NCBI RefSeq assembly: GCF_003053745.1
Contig: NZ_QAYE01000004.1
Coordinates: forward strand, 124,001-188,000
From: Sphingomonas faeni
Lineage (GTDB): Bacteria > Pseudomonadota > Alphaproteobacteria > Sphingomonadales > Sphingomonadaceae
DNA length: 64,000 bases
Reading direction: 5' to 3'
The first letter of the stretch is position 1. Each line of letters starts with the position of its first letter. A program made the translations under genes and the position numbers. Under the pieces are notes generated by a model, which did no database searches, was not told the DNA's origin, and saw nothing but the letters and a program-made list of their open reading frames with translations. Of the stretch, positions 54,805 through 64,000 are shown in pieces.

Positions 54805-55659
54805 TTACGCTCGGAAACGGCGCCGGCCAGGACCTTCATGGTCATCCTCACCCTCCTGGACGCGGAGCCTCTCGGGGTATTTCGGCGGGATCGTCGCCTT
54901 CGCGGCGGCGAGCTGCGCCTCGAACGTCTGGACGGACGGTGCGGAACCGGCTGACGCGGGACGGCGCCTGGCGACGGGTTCAGCGCGGATATCGGCGACT
55001 TCGAGCGCCATTACCAGCGCCTCGGGGGCCATCAGGCGGTGCGGTTCGGCGGGCATCGGCGGCGCGAGCGCGGCGAGCGTGGTATCGACCGGCGGTACCG
55101 GAATGGGCGCCGGCGCAGGCGACTGGCCGGGGGTGCGATAGCGATCGGGTTGGTGCGCCCGCAGGAGGAACATCAGCAGGCGATCGTTGAAGCGGACGCG
55201 CTGGCCGACGCGGTTGCCGTCGCGGTCGAACACCGGCTCGGGCGATCCGTTGATCGCGCGGTCGAAGGCGAGATCGACCAGCCGCAGCGACGCGGTCTGC
55301 ACCGCCGCATCCCACGCCGCCGCGAACGCCGCGCCATCGGCCGCGCGGCGCAGGCGGTAGCAGGAGGTGGCCGACATGTTCACCTCGCGCGCGGCCTGCG
55401 TGACCGAACCGGTATCCGCGAGCACGCCGATGAACGCCTGCTGCGTCGCGACCGTCCAGCCATCGTGCCGCACCTTCCGGCGGACCGGCACCCAGTCATA
55501 CTCGGCGAGGTCGAAGTCCTCGACCGTCGGGAGATGCTCCGCCTCGATGATGGTCATCGCGGTGGTCCGTGCGGTTGGCTCGGGAGTGGCCGGTTCGAGA
55601 GCGGGGGCGATGTCGGGCATGACATCGCGGCGAGCGCGCGTGCGCGTGGGTTTGGTCAT
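54805..55659 (-). CDS. Helix-turn-helix protein with terminase small-subunit-like DNA-binding region
   Basis: The 284-residue protein has an acidic/proline-rich start, then about residues 65-150 a DNA-binding-like unit: HDGWTVATQQAFIGVLADTGSVTQAAREVNMSATSCYRLRRAAD, as in small terminase subunits and other helix-turn-helix proteins, followed by FAAAWDAAVQTASLRLVDLAFDRAING and FNDRLLMFLLRAHQPDRYR. The rest is a flexible tail. It is a sphingomonad hypothetical by pattern, and no phage genes are nearby, so it is more likely a chromosomal regulator. Start ATG 55657-55659. Confidence 0.7.
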   Translation of the reverse strand: MTKPTRTRARRDVMPDIAPALEPATPEPTARTTAMTIIEAEHLPTVEDFDLAEYDWVPVRRKVRHDGWTVATQQAFIGVLADTGSVTQAAREVNMSATSCYRLRRAADGAAFAAAWDAAVQTASLRLVDLAFDRAINGSPEPVFDRDGNRVGQRVRFNDRLLMFLLRAHQPDRYRTPGQSPAPAPIPVPPVDTTLAALAPPMPAEPHRLMAPEALVMALEVADIRAEPVARRRPASAGSAPSVQTFEAQLAAAKATIPPKYPERLRVQEGEDDHEGPGRRRFRA

Positions 55660-55769
55660 GGCCGGAGCGGATCAGGCGGGCGGCGTGTAGGACAGCGTTT
55701 GCGCGGGCTGTTGGACTTTTTGTGGAGAGGGTGTGGCGCGGGGGCATCCTTCACGACAGCCGCGCATGG

Positions 55770-55798
55770 TTGACATTGGACAAGATATTGTCCATATT
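55770..55798 (+). promoter_or_regulatory. Promoter and operator of the yefM-yoeB module
   Basis: A sigma-70-like promoter reads TTGACA (55770-55775), 17 bases, then CATATT (55793-55798). The spacer holds the dyad TGGACAA-GATA-TTGTCCA (55777-55794), seven bases before the yefM start. This is the expected place for the YefM-YoeB complex to bind and autorepress. Confidence 0.65.
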
Positions 55799-55804
55799 CC
55801 ATTC

Positions 55805-56053
55805 ATGCAGACCGTGACCTATTCCGAAGCGCGCGAGAACCTGAAGTCCGTGATCGACAAGGTCGCGGCGGACCGGGCCCCCGTGATGATTACGCGGCAA
55901 CGCGGCGAGAATGTCGTGCTGATCTCGGCGAGCGAATGGGCCGGGATGGAGGAGACGCTCTATCTGTTGCGCTCGCCCAAGAACGCCGAACGGTTGCTGG
56001 AAGCGGTCCGTGGGTTCGAGACTAACGATGCAGAAGCAGTTCCTTTTCCGTGA
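55805..56053 (+). CDS. yefM: YefM/Phd-family antitoxin
   Basis: The 82-residue protein matches the Phd/YefM fold: MQTVTYSEARENLKSVIDKVAADRAPVMITRQRGENVVLISASEWAGMEETLYLL is the DNA-binding dimer with the toxin-facing tail after it. It neutralises YoeB and represses the operon. ATG 55805 is chosen over upstream in-frame codons because it opens on the conserved motif after the operator. It overlaps yoeB by four bases. Confidence 0.95.
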   Translation: MQTVTYSEARENLKSVIDKVAADRAPVMITRQRGENVVLISASEWAGMEETLYLLRSPKNAERLLEAVRGFETNDAEAVPFP

Positions 56054-56316
56054 ACGTAGCCTTCTGGCCTACGGCTTGGGAGGACTATCGTCACTGGCAG
56101 GATCATGACGCGAAACTGGTCGACAAGTTGCACGTGCTGATCGAGGAATGCCGACGCCATCCCTTCAAAGGTACGGGCAAACCCGAACCGCTCGGCGGCA
56201 ATCTGTCGGGCTGGTGGTCGCGCAGGATCAGCCACGAGCACCGACTCGTGTACCGCGTGACGGGAAGCGGCGATGCGCAGACGTTGCAGGTCGCGCAGTG
56301 CAGGTATCATTATTGA
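56050..56316 (+). CDS. yoeB: YoeB-family ribosome-dependent mRNA interferase toxin
   Basis: The 88-residue toxin has the YoeB pattern: AFWPTAWEDYRHWQDHDAKLVDKLHVLIEECRRHPFKGTGKPEPLGGNLSGWWSRRISHEHRLVYRV, with the catalytic HRLVY and a terminal His-Tyr (CRYHY) that supplies catalytic residues. It cleaves mRNA at the ribosome A-site. It starts at GTG 56050 inside yefM and is followed 39 bases later by the ParD/ParE-like pair. Confidence 0.96.
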   Translation: MNVAFWPTAWEDYRHWQDHDAKLVDKLHVLIEECRRHPFKGTGKPEPLGGNLSGWWSRRISHEHRLVYRVTGSGDAQTLQVAQCRYHY

Positions 56317-56355
56317 TGTGCTTGTCGCGTACCCCGCAAATGCATAGGATCGGAC

Positions 56356-56721
56356 ATGGCACAGAATAGTGTAGACCTTCCTGACGAGCTGATGGCTTGG
56401 GCCGAGCGGCAAGTCGCCGAAGGTCGCTATGATAGTCTTGACGCCTATGTCGCTGATCTTGTTACGCGCAACATGGATGATGCTGGGAAACTAGCCCCGT
56501 CGAATGCTGCGATCGAGGACGGCCTTGCATCGAAACCGGCTGACGACTCGATGGCGGACATGACTGCGCGCCGAGATCGCGACGACGATACGCTTGGTGC
56601 CCTGCGCCGGTCCTGGGCTCAGGGTATCGGCAGTGGCCCTCCCGTCGACGGCAATTTCAATGCCGCAGATATCGCACGCCGCAGTGGCCGGTCTGGTGAG
56701 GCGGTTCGCAAGCACGGATGA
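56356..56721 (+). CDS. parD: ParD-like ribbon-helix-helix antitoxin
   Basis: The 121-residue protein has a ribbon-helix-helix start: MAQNSVDLPDELMAWAERQVAEGRYDSLDAYVADLVTRNM, typical of ParD/CopG antitoxins, followed by a disordered acidic tail (DDSMADMTARRDRDDDTLGAL) that may bind the toxin. It is longer than most ParD proteins. It overlaps the toxin gene by four bases, so the pair is translationally coupled. Confidence 0.88.
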   Translation: MAQNSVDLPDELMAWAERQVAEGRYDSLDAYVADLVTRNMDDAGKLAPSNAAIEDGLASKPADDSMADMTARRDRDDDTLGALRRSWAQGIGSGPPVDGNFNAADIARRSGRSGEAVRKHG

Positions 56722-57005
56722 AGATCCGTCGCCTCCCGCAGGCGATACGCGATGTCGACGACATATGGCTGTATATCGCACGGCACGATCCCGATGCGGC
56801 AACGCGACTGGTCGAGCGACTTGTCTCGAGTGTGGCTCGGTTAGCGGACTATCCAGAAAGTGGTTCGGCGCGGCCTGAGATCGGGACTGGCGCACGAAGC
56901 ATTACGGTCGGCAATTATCTTGTGCTGTATCGAGTGGAGCGCGACAGCGTGGATATCGTGCGGGTCGTGCATGGCGCACAATATTCGCTTGGACTACTCC
57001 CATAA
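56718..57005 (+). CDS. parE: ParE-family toxin
   Basis: The 95-residue protein has the ParE/RelE fold: MKIRRLPQAIRDVDDIWLYIARHDPDAATRLVERLVSSVARLADYPESGSARPEI, with the late YLVLYRVERDSVDIVRVVHGAQ strands. ParE toxins poison DNA gyrase, or the family may act otherwise. It begins at ATG 56718 inside parD. The gene is the last of four tightly packed toxin-antitoxin genes and is followed by the AT-rich stretch. Confidence 0.93.
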   Translation: MKIRRLPQAIRDVDDIWLYIARHDPDAATRLVERLVSSVARLADYPESGSARPEIGTGARSITVGNYLVLYRVERDSVDIVRVVHGAQYSLGLLP

Positions 57006-57368
57006 TAGCTCACACCTGTTCAGCAGCCCTGATTCAAAACACAACGTATCCGATCGAAATTATCTAATTCGCATTTTCAAAATCCATTGCCCGCCGATAC
57101 GAATCATGGGTTTATTGGCCAGATCTCTGCATGATGCATACGATAAGTGGCATACGGCCCCGTAAACGCTACCACGCTGCATGACGCGAGTTAGTATCAA
57201 ATTGAATAGCTGATTCAGTAGCTTACAAACATGCGTTCGTAGGCGAAGATCTACTTTTCTTTCACTGTTAGTTTGCTTTTTCCTTCCAACTGGCATGATC
57301 TAAGTTGATGGATATTTCGATATATATAAGGTTAATGCCCTTAACACTTACATATGGTGTAATATCGC
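57006..57368. other. AT-rich intergenic stretch without a recognisable gene
   Basis: This 363-base stretch is much more AT-rich than the rest of the window (for example TTTCGATATATATAAGG near 57315). No open frame here is supported. Just upstream of the next gene lies the dyad GTTAA-TGCCC-TTAAC (57331-57345) and a TATATA box-like stretch (57321-57327), which could be its promoter/operator. The base composition suggests recent transfer. Confidence 0.55.
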
Positions 57369-57881
57369 ATGGGCGCTGGCCATAACGAAGAAAAATTCAA
57401 AGCCGCGATTTTACTGCGTAGTGAGTCGAAAATTTGGGCGGAAGCAAAGTCCGAGTGGGAGTTGCATCTTGTCTATGATGACCCATCCGAAAGAGCCTGT
57501 GAATGCGGCCATCAACCTATCATTCAGATATGCGTCATCAGAAATAAGGACAACAGTAACGAGGCCGAAGTAGGGAACGTATGCGTTCATCGTTTCATGA
57601 AACTAGCTTCTCAGCGAGTTTTGTCAGTTCTAAAAAGAATCCGATGGGATTTAAAAAAGTCTTTGAATCCTGCGGCCCTCGATCTTTTTGCACGTAGAGG
57701 CGTCATTTCGACGGAGGAGAAAGACGATTATCTCGATTATTGGCGAAAACGTACAAACCTAACCGACGAACAAAAAAATCAAAAGAACGACATTAACATC
57801 CGTGTCATCAAATATGCGGACGAAGAAGCTGCTCGACTAATCGCCAATTTCGCCAAGAATGGTTTGAAGCCGCGGTTATAA
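57369..57881 (+). CDS. AT-rich Cys/His-rich protein of unknown function
   Basis: The 170-residue protein has a Cys-x-Cys-x-His cluster (ACECGHQPI) followed after about 26 residues by EVGNVCVHRFMKL, giving a Cys-Cys-His-Cys/His set that could bind zinc. The C-terminal half is helical and basic (VLSVLKRIRWDLKK; YLDYWRKRTNLTDEQKNQKND). I recall hypothetical proteins with the same CxCGH...GNVCVxxF layout but no known role. Codon use is AT-rich like the preceding stretch, unlike all neighbours, indicating transfer. It lies just behind two toxin-antitoxin pairs and may belong to a mobile accessory unit. Confidence 0.75.
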   Translation: MGAGHNEEKFKAAILLRSESKIWAEAKSEWELHLVYDDPSERACECGHQPIIQICVIRNKDNSNEAEVGNVCVHRFMKLASQRVLSVLKRIRWDLKKSLNPAALDLFARRGVISTEEKDDYLDYWRKRTNLTDEQKNQKNDINIRVIKYADEEAARLIANFAKNGLKPRL

Positions 57882-57903
57882 TCACGGCTTCCCCGCCCTT
57901 CGC

Positions 57904-60012
<2,109 letters not shown>

Positions 60013-60138
60013 GGGTGAGCATAGGGGGGTTGGGTTGGGGTGCAATGGGGAATTTGGTGGTCGAGGTGCGGGGGCGAGACGTTTGGGCTTGGGGCTTGAC
60101 CTTCGACTTCGCTCAGGGCGAACGGAGGGTGCCTCTTG

Positions 60139-60267
60139 CGATCCTCCCCCGCTAGGGGGAGGTGGCTGGCTCTTGCCAGACGGAGGGGGAGGTAAGGGAA
60201 ACTTCTGTTGCGTGGCCCTCCCCCTCCGTCACCTTCGGTGCCACCTCCCCCTGGCGGGGGAGGATCG
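60139..60267. repeat. Nested inverted repeat, family D (copy 4)
   Basis: A 129-base copy with ends CGATCCTCCCCCGCTAGGGG and CCCCTGGCGGGGGAGGATCG and inner pairs of CGGAGGGGGAGG / CCTCCCCCTCCG. It has the same length and near-identical arms as the copy at 4701. It lies between the TPP riboswitch and the beta-barrel gene, upstream of thiC and so not in a 3' untranslated position for it. Confidence 0.88.
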
Positions 60268-60276
60268 AGCACATAA

Positions 60277-60316
60277 AGAAAAGGCCGCTGCCCGGTTTGG
60301 GGCTGCGGCCTTTTCT
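60277..60316. terminator. Rho-independent-like hairpin near the outer-membrane protein gene
   Basis: A perfect 12-base stem AGAAAAGGCCGC / GCGGCCTTTTCT (60277-60288, 60305-60316) with a 16-base loop. The stem carries its own T-run on each strand (CCTTTTCTTT on minus, CCTTTTCTG on plus), so it can work in both directions, most likely for the beta-barrel gene ending at 60428. Confidence 0.65.
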
Positions 60317-60394
60317 GTCACTCCGCGCGCCGTCAGTCGTAGCTAAGATACGCCTTGTGGCGTGCTCTGCTGCGCTGGCCGGGCTTGGACGAGT

Positions 60395-60415
60395 CCTGCA
60401 CCAGCTTGGTGCAGG
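60395..60415. terminator. Short stable hairpin downstream of the outer-membrane protein gene
   Basis: Nine paired bases CCTGCACCA / TGGTGCAGG around a three-base loop (GCT) lie 12 bases after the beta-barrel stop on the minus strand. No T-tract follows, so this could be an mRNA-stabilising hairpin, with the hairpin at 60277 as the true terminator. Confidence 0.4.
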
Positions 60416-60427
60416 CCGCCCTGTGCA

Positions 60428-61306
60428 TTAAAATCTAAACGACACGGTGCCGCGCAGCGAGTGCCAGCGGAAGTTCTCGTCGCTGCGGCGGAAGGTGGTG
60501 CCAGCGGTGTTGGGGGCGAGGACGAACGGGTTGTTCGCGAGCAGGACCGGGCTGCCGGCGAGCGCGGTGCCGGCGGTGACCAAGACGCGGGCGTCGTCGT
60601 CCTTGTACTGGTGATAGGTGTATTCCATGCCGATCGAGATGTTCTTGGTCAGCTTCTGCTCGATGCCGCCGCCGCCGACATAACCCCAGCGCTTGTCCGA
60701 GCCGGTGGCTGCGAACGCGTTGGCGGTGTTGGTGGTGAAGAACAGGTTGTCGATCTTGGCATAGCCGGCGCCGCCGGTGGCGTAGAACAGCGTGTTGCGC
60801 GCGGCGAGACCGGCGCGGAGGCGGGCCGAGCCTTCCCACTTCAGCTTGCGCGCCATCGTGTAGCTGGCGGGCGTGGTCGAGAAGGCGGCGACGCTGTCGG
60901 TGATCTCGGACTTGCCGAATTCGCCGACGATGCCGACCACGAACGCGCCGCGCTGCACGTCGAAGCCTGCACGGCCGTAATACGACCAGCCGTCATCGTC
61001 GTTGCGGCAACCATAGGCGGGGACCGCGGTGCGGGCCGAGCCGTTGCAGAAGCCCGGCGAGAAGGCGTTGGCGCCGGTGATGGTGTTGACGCTGTCGCTG
61101 AAATTGCCGTCGTTGTTGCGGTCGAACAGGATCGACGAGCCGACGTCGTTGCCCTGGACGTCATAGCCGCCGGCCGCGCCGATATAGACGCCCGAGAACG
61201 GATTGCGGTCGCTGTCCGTCGTCATGTCCTGCGCGGCGGCCGGAACGGCAAAAATGCCCGCGGCGGCGAGACCGGCGAGCATGGTGAGCTTCGTTAGGTT
61301 TTTCAT
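60428..61306 (-). CDS. Outer-membrane beta-barrel protein
   Basis: The 292-residue protein has a signal peptide (MKNLTKLTMLAGLAAAGIFA, cleaved near PAAAQ) and an eight- to ten-stranded barrel pattern: FSGVYIGAAGGYDVQG, WSYYGRAGFDVQRGAFVVGIVGEFG, KLKWEGSARLRAGLAARNTLFYATGGAGYA, WGYVGGGGIEQKLTKNISIGMEYTYHQY and terminal HSLRGTVSFRF with final Phe. This is the OmpA/Omp25-type barrel of alphaproteobacteria. A role as a structural porin is likely. It starts at ATG 61304-61306, 76 bases after the ferritin-like gene stop. Confidence 0.92.
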   Translation of the reverse strand: MKNLTKLTMLAGLAAAGIFAVPAAAQDMTTDSDRNPFSGVYIGAAGGYDVQGNDVGSSILFDRNNDGNFSDSVNTITGANAFSPGFCNGSARTAVPAYGCRNDDDGWSYYGRAGFDVQRGAFVVGIVGEFGKSEITDSVAAFSTTPASYTMARKLKWEGSARLRAGLAARNTLFYATGGAGYAKIDNLFFTTNTANAFAATGSDKRWGYVGGGGIEQKLTKNISIGMEYTYHQYKDDDARVLVTAGTALAGSPVLLANNPFVLAPNTAGTTFRRSDENFRWHSLRGTVSFRF

Positions 61307-61382
61307 GGTCGTTCCCCAAACAAGGGTCGCGGTGCTCCCGTGCGCCGCGACCCCAGGTTTATGTTTTAGACGATCGTCGCGA

Positions 61383-62405
61383 TCACGCGTTGGCGCCGCT
61401 GGTCCGCAGCGAGTCGAGACGGTTGTTCGTGCCGTTGGGGAAGAAGCCCCCGCCGATCTTTGCGGTGTTGGTCAGGTAGACGATGTTGTGCACCTGAGCG
61501 ACCGAGCGGCTGTAGGCGAGGCCGTTGGCGTCGGTGGGCACGATGTTCGAGACGGTCGCATCGGTACCGGTGATGCCCTGATCGATATCGCTCGAGCCGT
61601 CGAGGCTGTCGCGTGCGTCGCTGATCTGGTTGGCGGCGGTGATGAGCGACGGGATCGGGTTCGGCGTCTGCAGACCCTTGCGGTACAGGATCGTGCGGAT
61701 CAGGCCGGCGTGATACGCCTCTGCCGCGAGGATGCCGGCGGCCGCCTCGAGGTAGGTCCTGTTGCCGATCAGCGGTGCTGCGCCCTTGTACGCCGACACA
61801 CCGACGTCCTCGAAGATGTACGCGCCGAGCAGGAAGCTGTTGTCGTCAGCATAGGGGTTGAACACACCCGTTGCGCCGATGACGCCAGCCGCGCGTGCGG
61901 CGGCCGTGAACGCGCCGGGAGCGGCAGCCGTGCCGACCGAGATGTCGATCGCTGGCTGCGCGACGGCAGCGTTGCCGAGTGCGCGACGCAGGAACGCGAC
62001 GTGAGCGACTTCGTCGATCGCGATCTCGCGGGCGTATTCACGCACCACGGTATCCTGGAACGGCACCTGCGCACCGCCGGTGACAGCACCCTGCGTACCG
62101 ATGCCGGTCAGCAGGTTGGCGTTCAGGCCGACGCCGAATGCCGCGAACGCGTAGAACTGCGCTTCGAGATATTCGAGGTTCAGCGCGACGTTGAGCACGT
62201 CGGCGTCGTTGAGTGCCGCAACAGGCGCCGGTCCCGGAGTCGGGGTCGGCGCGAGATCGGCATCGTCGCTGCCGCATGCCGAGAGAAGCGTGGCACCGCC
62301 GATTGCGAGCGCGGAACCGCCGGCAAAACGCAGGAAGTTACGGCGTTCGTTGCGCCGGCTGGCGATCGCGTCGAACATTTCGAGCTTGGTAGAGAGATCG
62401 GTCAT
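61383..62405 (-). CDS. Exported ferritin-like domain protein (copy 2)
   Basis: The 340-residue protein begins with a twin-arginine-type or lipoprotein leader (RRNERRNFLRFAGGSALAIG; then a lipobox-like LLSACGSD), followed by a ferritin-like helical bundle: [22 protein letters not shown] and YAREIAIDEVAHVAFLRRALG carry the metal-binding Glu/His pattern ([14 protein letters not shown]), with EAAAGILAAEAYHAGLIRTILY as the second pair. It is 51 bases downstream of the first copy on the same strand. Function may be metal storage or peroxide/desiccation protection. Confidence 0.9.
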   Translation of the reverse strand: MTDLSTKLEMFDAIASRRNERRNFLRFAGGSALAIGGATLLSACGSDDADLAPTPTPGPAPVAALNDADVLNVALNLEYLEAQFYAFAAFGVGLNANLLTGIGTQGAVTGGAQVPFQDTVVREYAREIAIDEVAHVAFLRRALGNAAVAQPAIDISVGTAAAPGAFTAAARAAGVIGATGVFNPYADDNSFLLGAYIFEDVGVSAYKGAAPLIGNRTYLEAAAGILAAEAYHAGLIRTILYRKGLQTPNPIPSLITAANQISDARDSLDGSSDIDQGITGTDATVSNIVPTDANGLAYSRSVAQVHNIVYLTNTAKIGGGFFPNGTNNRLDSLRTSGANA

Positions 62406-62456
62406 TGGGTTAATCCCCTGAATAGCAAAGAAGAGCGTTGGGCGAGGCCGATGCGA

Positions 62457-63479
62457 TCAGGCTGCCGCGATGCTCGTTCTGATGGTGCCGTTCATGCCGT
62501 TCGGGTAGAACCCGCCGGCCGATGCCGCACCGCTGTTGAGATAGACGATGTTGAGCACCTGGCTGGCCGAGCGGCTGTAGGCGACACCATCTGCGTCGAG
62601 GGGAACGATGTTCGACACGGTGACGGCGGCCTGCGTCGCCGACAGGTTGATCGGCGTCGCCTGATACGACGAGATGCCCTGATCGATGTCGTTGGTGCCG
62701 AAGATCGTCGTGTTGGCGCCACCGCCGTCGAGGCTGTCGCGAGCACGCGAGATCGCGTCGGCCGAGGTGCGCAGCGACGGGGTCGCGATGCCCTTGCCGT
62801 ACAGCGTCGTGCGGACGATCGCAGCGTGATACGCCTCGACCGCGAGCAGGCCGGCAGCGGCTTCGAGATAAGCCTTGCTGGTGAGCAGCGGGGCGGCGCC
62901 CTTGTACGCGGTCACGCCGACGTCTTCGAAGATGAACGCTCCGAGCAGGAATGCTTCGTCCGAAGCATACGGATCGAACGCGGTGCCGGCGGGGACGAGG
63001 CCAGCAGCCTGTGCCGCGAGCGAGAAGGCGCTGGTCGGCGAGACGCTGACATCGATCACCGGCTGCGCGACGGCGGCCGAGGTGCCGAGCGCGGTGCGGA
63101 GGAACTTGACGTGTGCGATCTCGTCCTGCGCGATTTCACGCGCGTACTGGCGGACGATCGGATCGGTGAAGTTGACCTGGCGACCACCGCGGACCGCGCC
63201 CTGGGTGCCGGTGCCGGTGAGCAGGCTGTTGTCGAGGCCGGTGCCATAGGCGGCGTAGGAGTAGAACTGCGCCTCGAGATATTCGAGGTTGAGTGCGAAG
63301 TTCAGGACGTCCGCATCGGTGATCGTCTGTGCCGACGCCGAGCTGGAGAAGGACAGCGCGGTCGCACCGGCTGCGGTCATCGCAGCGGCGCCCAGCGCGG
63401 TCTTGAAGAATTCACGTCGCTCGCTGCGGCGTTCCACTCGCGCATCGAGGGCTTCGATCAGGTGCACGCTCTCGGTCAT
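62457..63479 (-). CDS. Exported ferritin-like domain protein (copy 1)
   Basis: The 340-residue protein has a basic leader ([20 protein letters not shown], ending near SASAQ), so export through the Tat or Sec route is likely. The ferritin-like core has [43 protein letters not shown] and [22 protein letters not shown] with the expected Glu and His ligands, then a C-terminal domain with [27 protein letters not shown]. It shares nearly every motif with the next gene, so they are tandem duplicates. Start ATG 63477-63479 is chosen. Confidence 0.9.
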   Translation of the reverse strand: MTESVHLIEALDARVERRSERREFFKTALGAAAMTAAGATALSFSSSASAQTITDADVLNFALNLEYLEAQFYSYAAYGTGLDNSLLTGTGTQGAVRGGRQVNFTDPIVRQYAREIAQDEIAHVKFLRTALGTSAAVAQPVIDVSVSPTSAFSLAAQAAGLVPAGTAFDPYASDEAFLLGAFIFEDVGVTAYKGAAPLLTSKAYLEAAAGLLAVEAYHAAIVRTTLYGKGIATPSLRTSADAISRARDSLDGGGANTTIFGTNDIDQGISSYQATPINLSATQAAVTVSNIVPLDADGVAYSRSASQVLNIVYLNSGAASAGGFYPNGMNGTIRTSIAAA

Positions 63480-63870
63480 ATCAGGGTCCTCCCCTTGCTG
63501 TTGCGGACGTCGAAATGCTCTGCGGCAGTCGCGCAACGGGGCATGCCCCGATCAGGTCGATTGCTCGAATCCCGCTCGTAACGCGCTCAATTACGGACAT
63601 AAAAAAAGCCGTCCGTGGCGAGAAACGTACGCGGATGAATAATGGATGCACGGTTCAAGGGGGTGCGATGAAATAAATTTCACGACCCGGCAGAGAGGCT
63701 TACCTGCTTGCGATGATTGGGGTTTTGGTGGCGGCTGGATGCCGGCTTCACCTTTCCCTGGTCCTCCCGGAAAACGCCCGGCAGGCCCTCTTTTCTCTCC
63801 CTACCGGAGAGAGAGAAAAGGTAACGCGTTCGGCGGATCGGGCCGAGCCGGATCCGCCGAAATCGATAGC
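63480..63870. other. Intergenic region with a hairpin, no gene
   Basis: This 391-base stretch separates the ferritin-like genes from the MipA-type gene. The bases at 63790-63799 (CTTTTCTCTC) and 63811-63820 (GAGAGAAAAG) form a ten-base stem 51 bases after the MipA-type stop, a possible terminator on the minus strand. The upstream part should hold the promoter of the ferritin-like operon; no element was recognised. Confidence 0.5.
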
Positions 63871-64000
63871 TTAGAACGTGTAGGTCAGGCCGAGGGCGTA
63901 GAGCCACTGGTCCGCATCACCGACGTCGGCGACGATCGGGGTGTTCTTATACTTGCCGAGCATGCGACCGTAGAGGACGCCTGCGCCGACGCCGAAGCCG
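63871..64000 (-). CDS. C-terminus of a MipA/OmpV-type outer-membrane protein (cut by window edge)
   Basis: The minus strand reads, to a TAA at 63871-63873, GFGVGAGVLYGRMLGKYKN, then TPIVADVGDADQWLYALG and LTYTF. The LGxxxxTPIVxDxG pattern with a terminal aromatic strand resembles the last strands of MipA/OmpV family barrel proteins, which scaffold murein enzymes or form porins. The N-terminal part is outside the window, so only the last 42 codons are visible and the family call is moderate. Confidence 0.6.
   Translation of the reverse strand, partial: GFGVGAGVLYGRMLGKYKNTPIVADVGDADQWLYALGLTYTF

Noticed and set aside
57006..57368. Small open frames in the AT-rich stretch
   Set aside because: Frames such as the one at 57060-57296 on the minus strand have no start signal or motif, and AT-rich DNA gives few long frames by chance; left unannotated.
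63680..63907. A 75-codon minus-strand open frame at the right end
   Set aside because: It is in a different frame from the MipA-type C-terminus that ends at 63871, and covers the hairpin; the TAA-ended frame matches an outer-membrane barrel end better.

Overview
The window is GC-rich chromosomal DNA from an alphaproteobacterium, most likely a member of the Sphingomonadaceae (Sphingomonas or a close relative). I infer this from gene content, without a database search: a split three-part proton-translocating transhydrogenase (pntAA/pntAB/pntB), a 40-residue aa3-type cytochrome oxidase subunit IV, the imuA-imuB-dnaE2 mutagenesis cassette behind a GTTC-N7-GTTC SOS box of the alphaproteobacterial type, a LOV-HWE histidine kinase, and many nested inverted repeats between genes. 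About 66 genes are called. They are mostly short operons with ATGA or GTGA overlaps on both strands.

Layout. 0-8 kb: an edge methyltransferase fragment, a GtrA-like flippase, a large GT-C-like membrane protein, MarC, folD-DUF167-yggT, argB, a queuosine-precursor transporter and a NupC nucleoside transporter. 8-15.7 kb: a secreted fasciclin protein, a DapF-like epimerase, regulators (DUF6456, XRE, winged helix), tRNA-Val, and the transhydrogenase operon with a hicAB toxin-antitoxin pair lodged between its alpha-subunit genes. 15.8-24.2 kb: a sigma-54 activator, a gene broken by an in-frame amber codon, a lipoprotein, DUF72, a Crp-like regulator divergent from a class II aldolase and an FMN-dependent hydroxyacid oxidase, and a thioredoxin/LON-domain/Trm112 operon. 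24.3-30.2 kb: dnaE2, imuB and imuA, the SOS translesion polymerase set, with dnaE2 carrying an in-frame palindromic repeat. 30.3-38.4 kb: tRNA-Gly, a penicillin-acylase-type hydrolase, an AttEFGH-like exporter operon, a glutamine amidotransferase and a small stress-type protein. 38.4-50 kb: signalling genes (orphan receiver, LOV histidine kinase, MHYT-GGDEF-EAL protein), then a TctDE-like two-component system divergent from a solute-binding protein, a porin and a CitMHS transporter, which together look like an organic-acid (probably citrate) uptake unit. 50-55.7 kb: hydrolases, N-carbamoylputrescine amidase, uracil-DNA glycosylase with a short PhnA/YjdM-like protein, and an HTH protein. 55.7-57.9 kb: an accessory patch with YefM-YoeB and ParD-ParE modules followed by a strikingly AT-rich stretch carrying one Cys/His-rich gene of unknown function. 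57.9-64 kb: thiC under a TPP riboswitch, an outer-membrane beta-barrel protein, two tandem exported ferritin-like proteins and the end of a MipA/OmpV-type outer-membrane protein.

The most unusual features are the inverted-repeat families, one copy of which is translated as about 62 residues inside DnaE2, the hicAB pair inside the pnt operon, the amber-interrupted gene at 17.4-18.2 kb, and the AT-rich gene behind the two toxin-antitoxin modules. No CRISPR array, insertion sequence, rRNA or prophage was seen.
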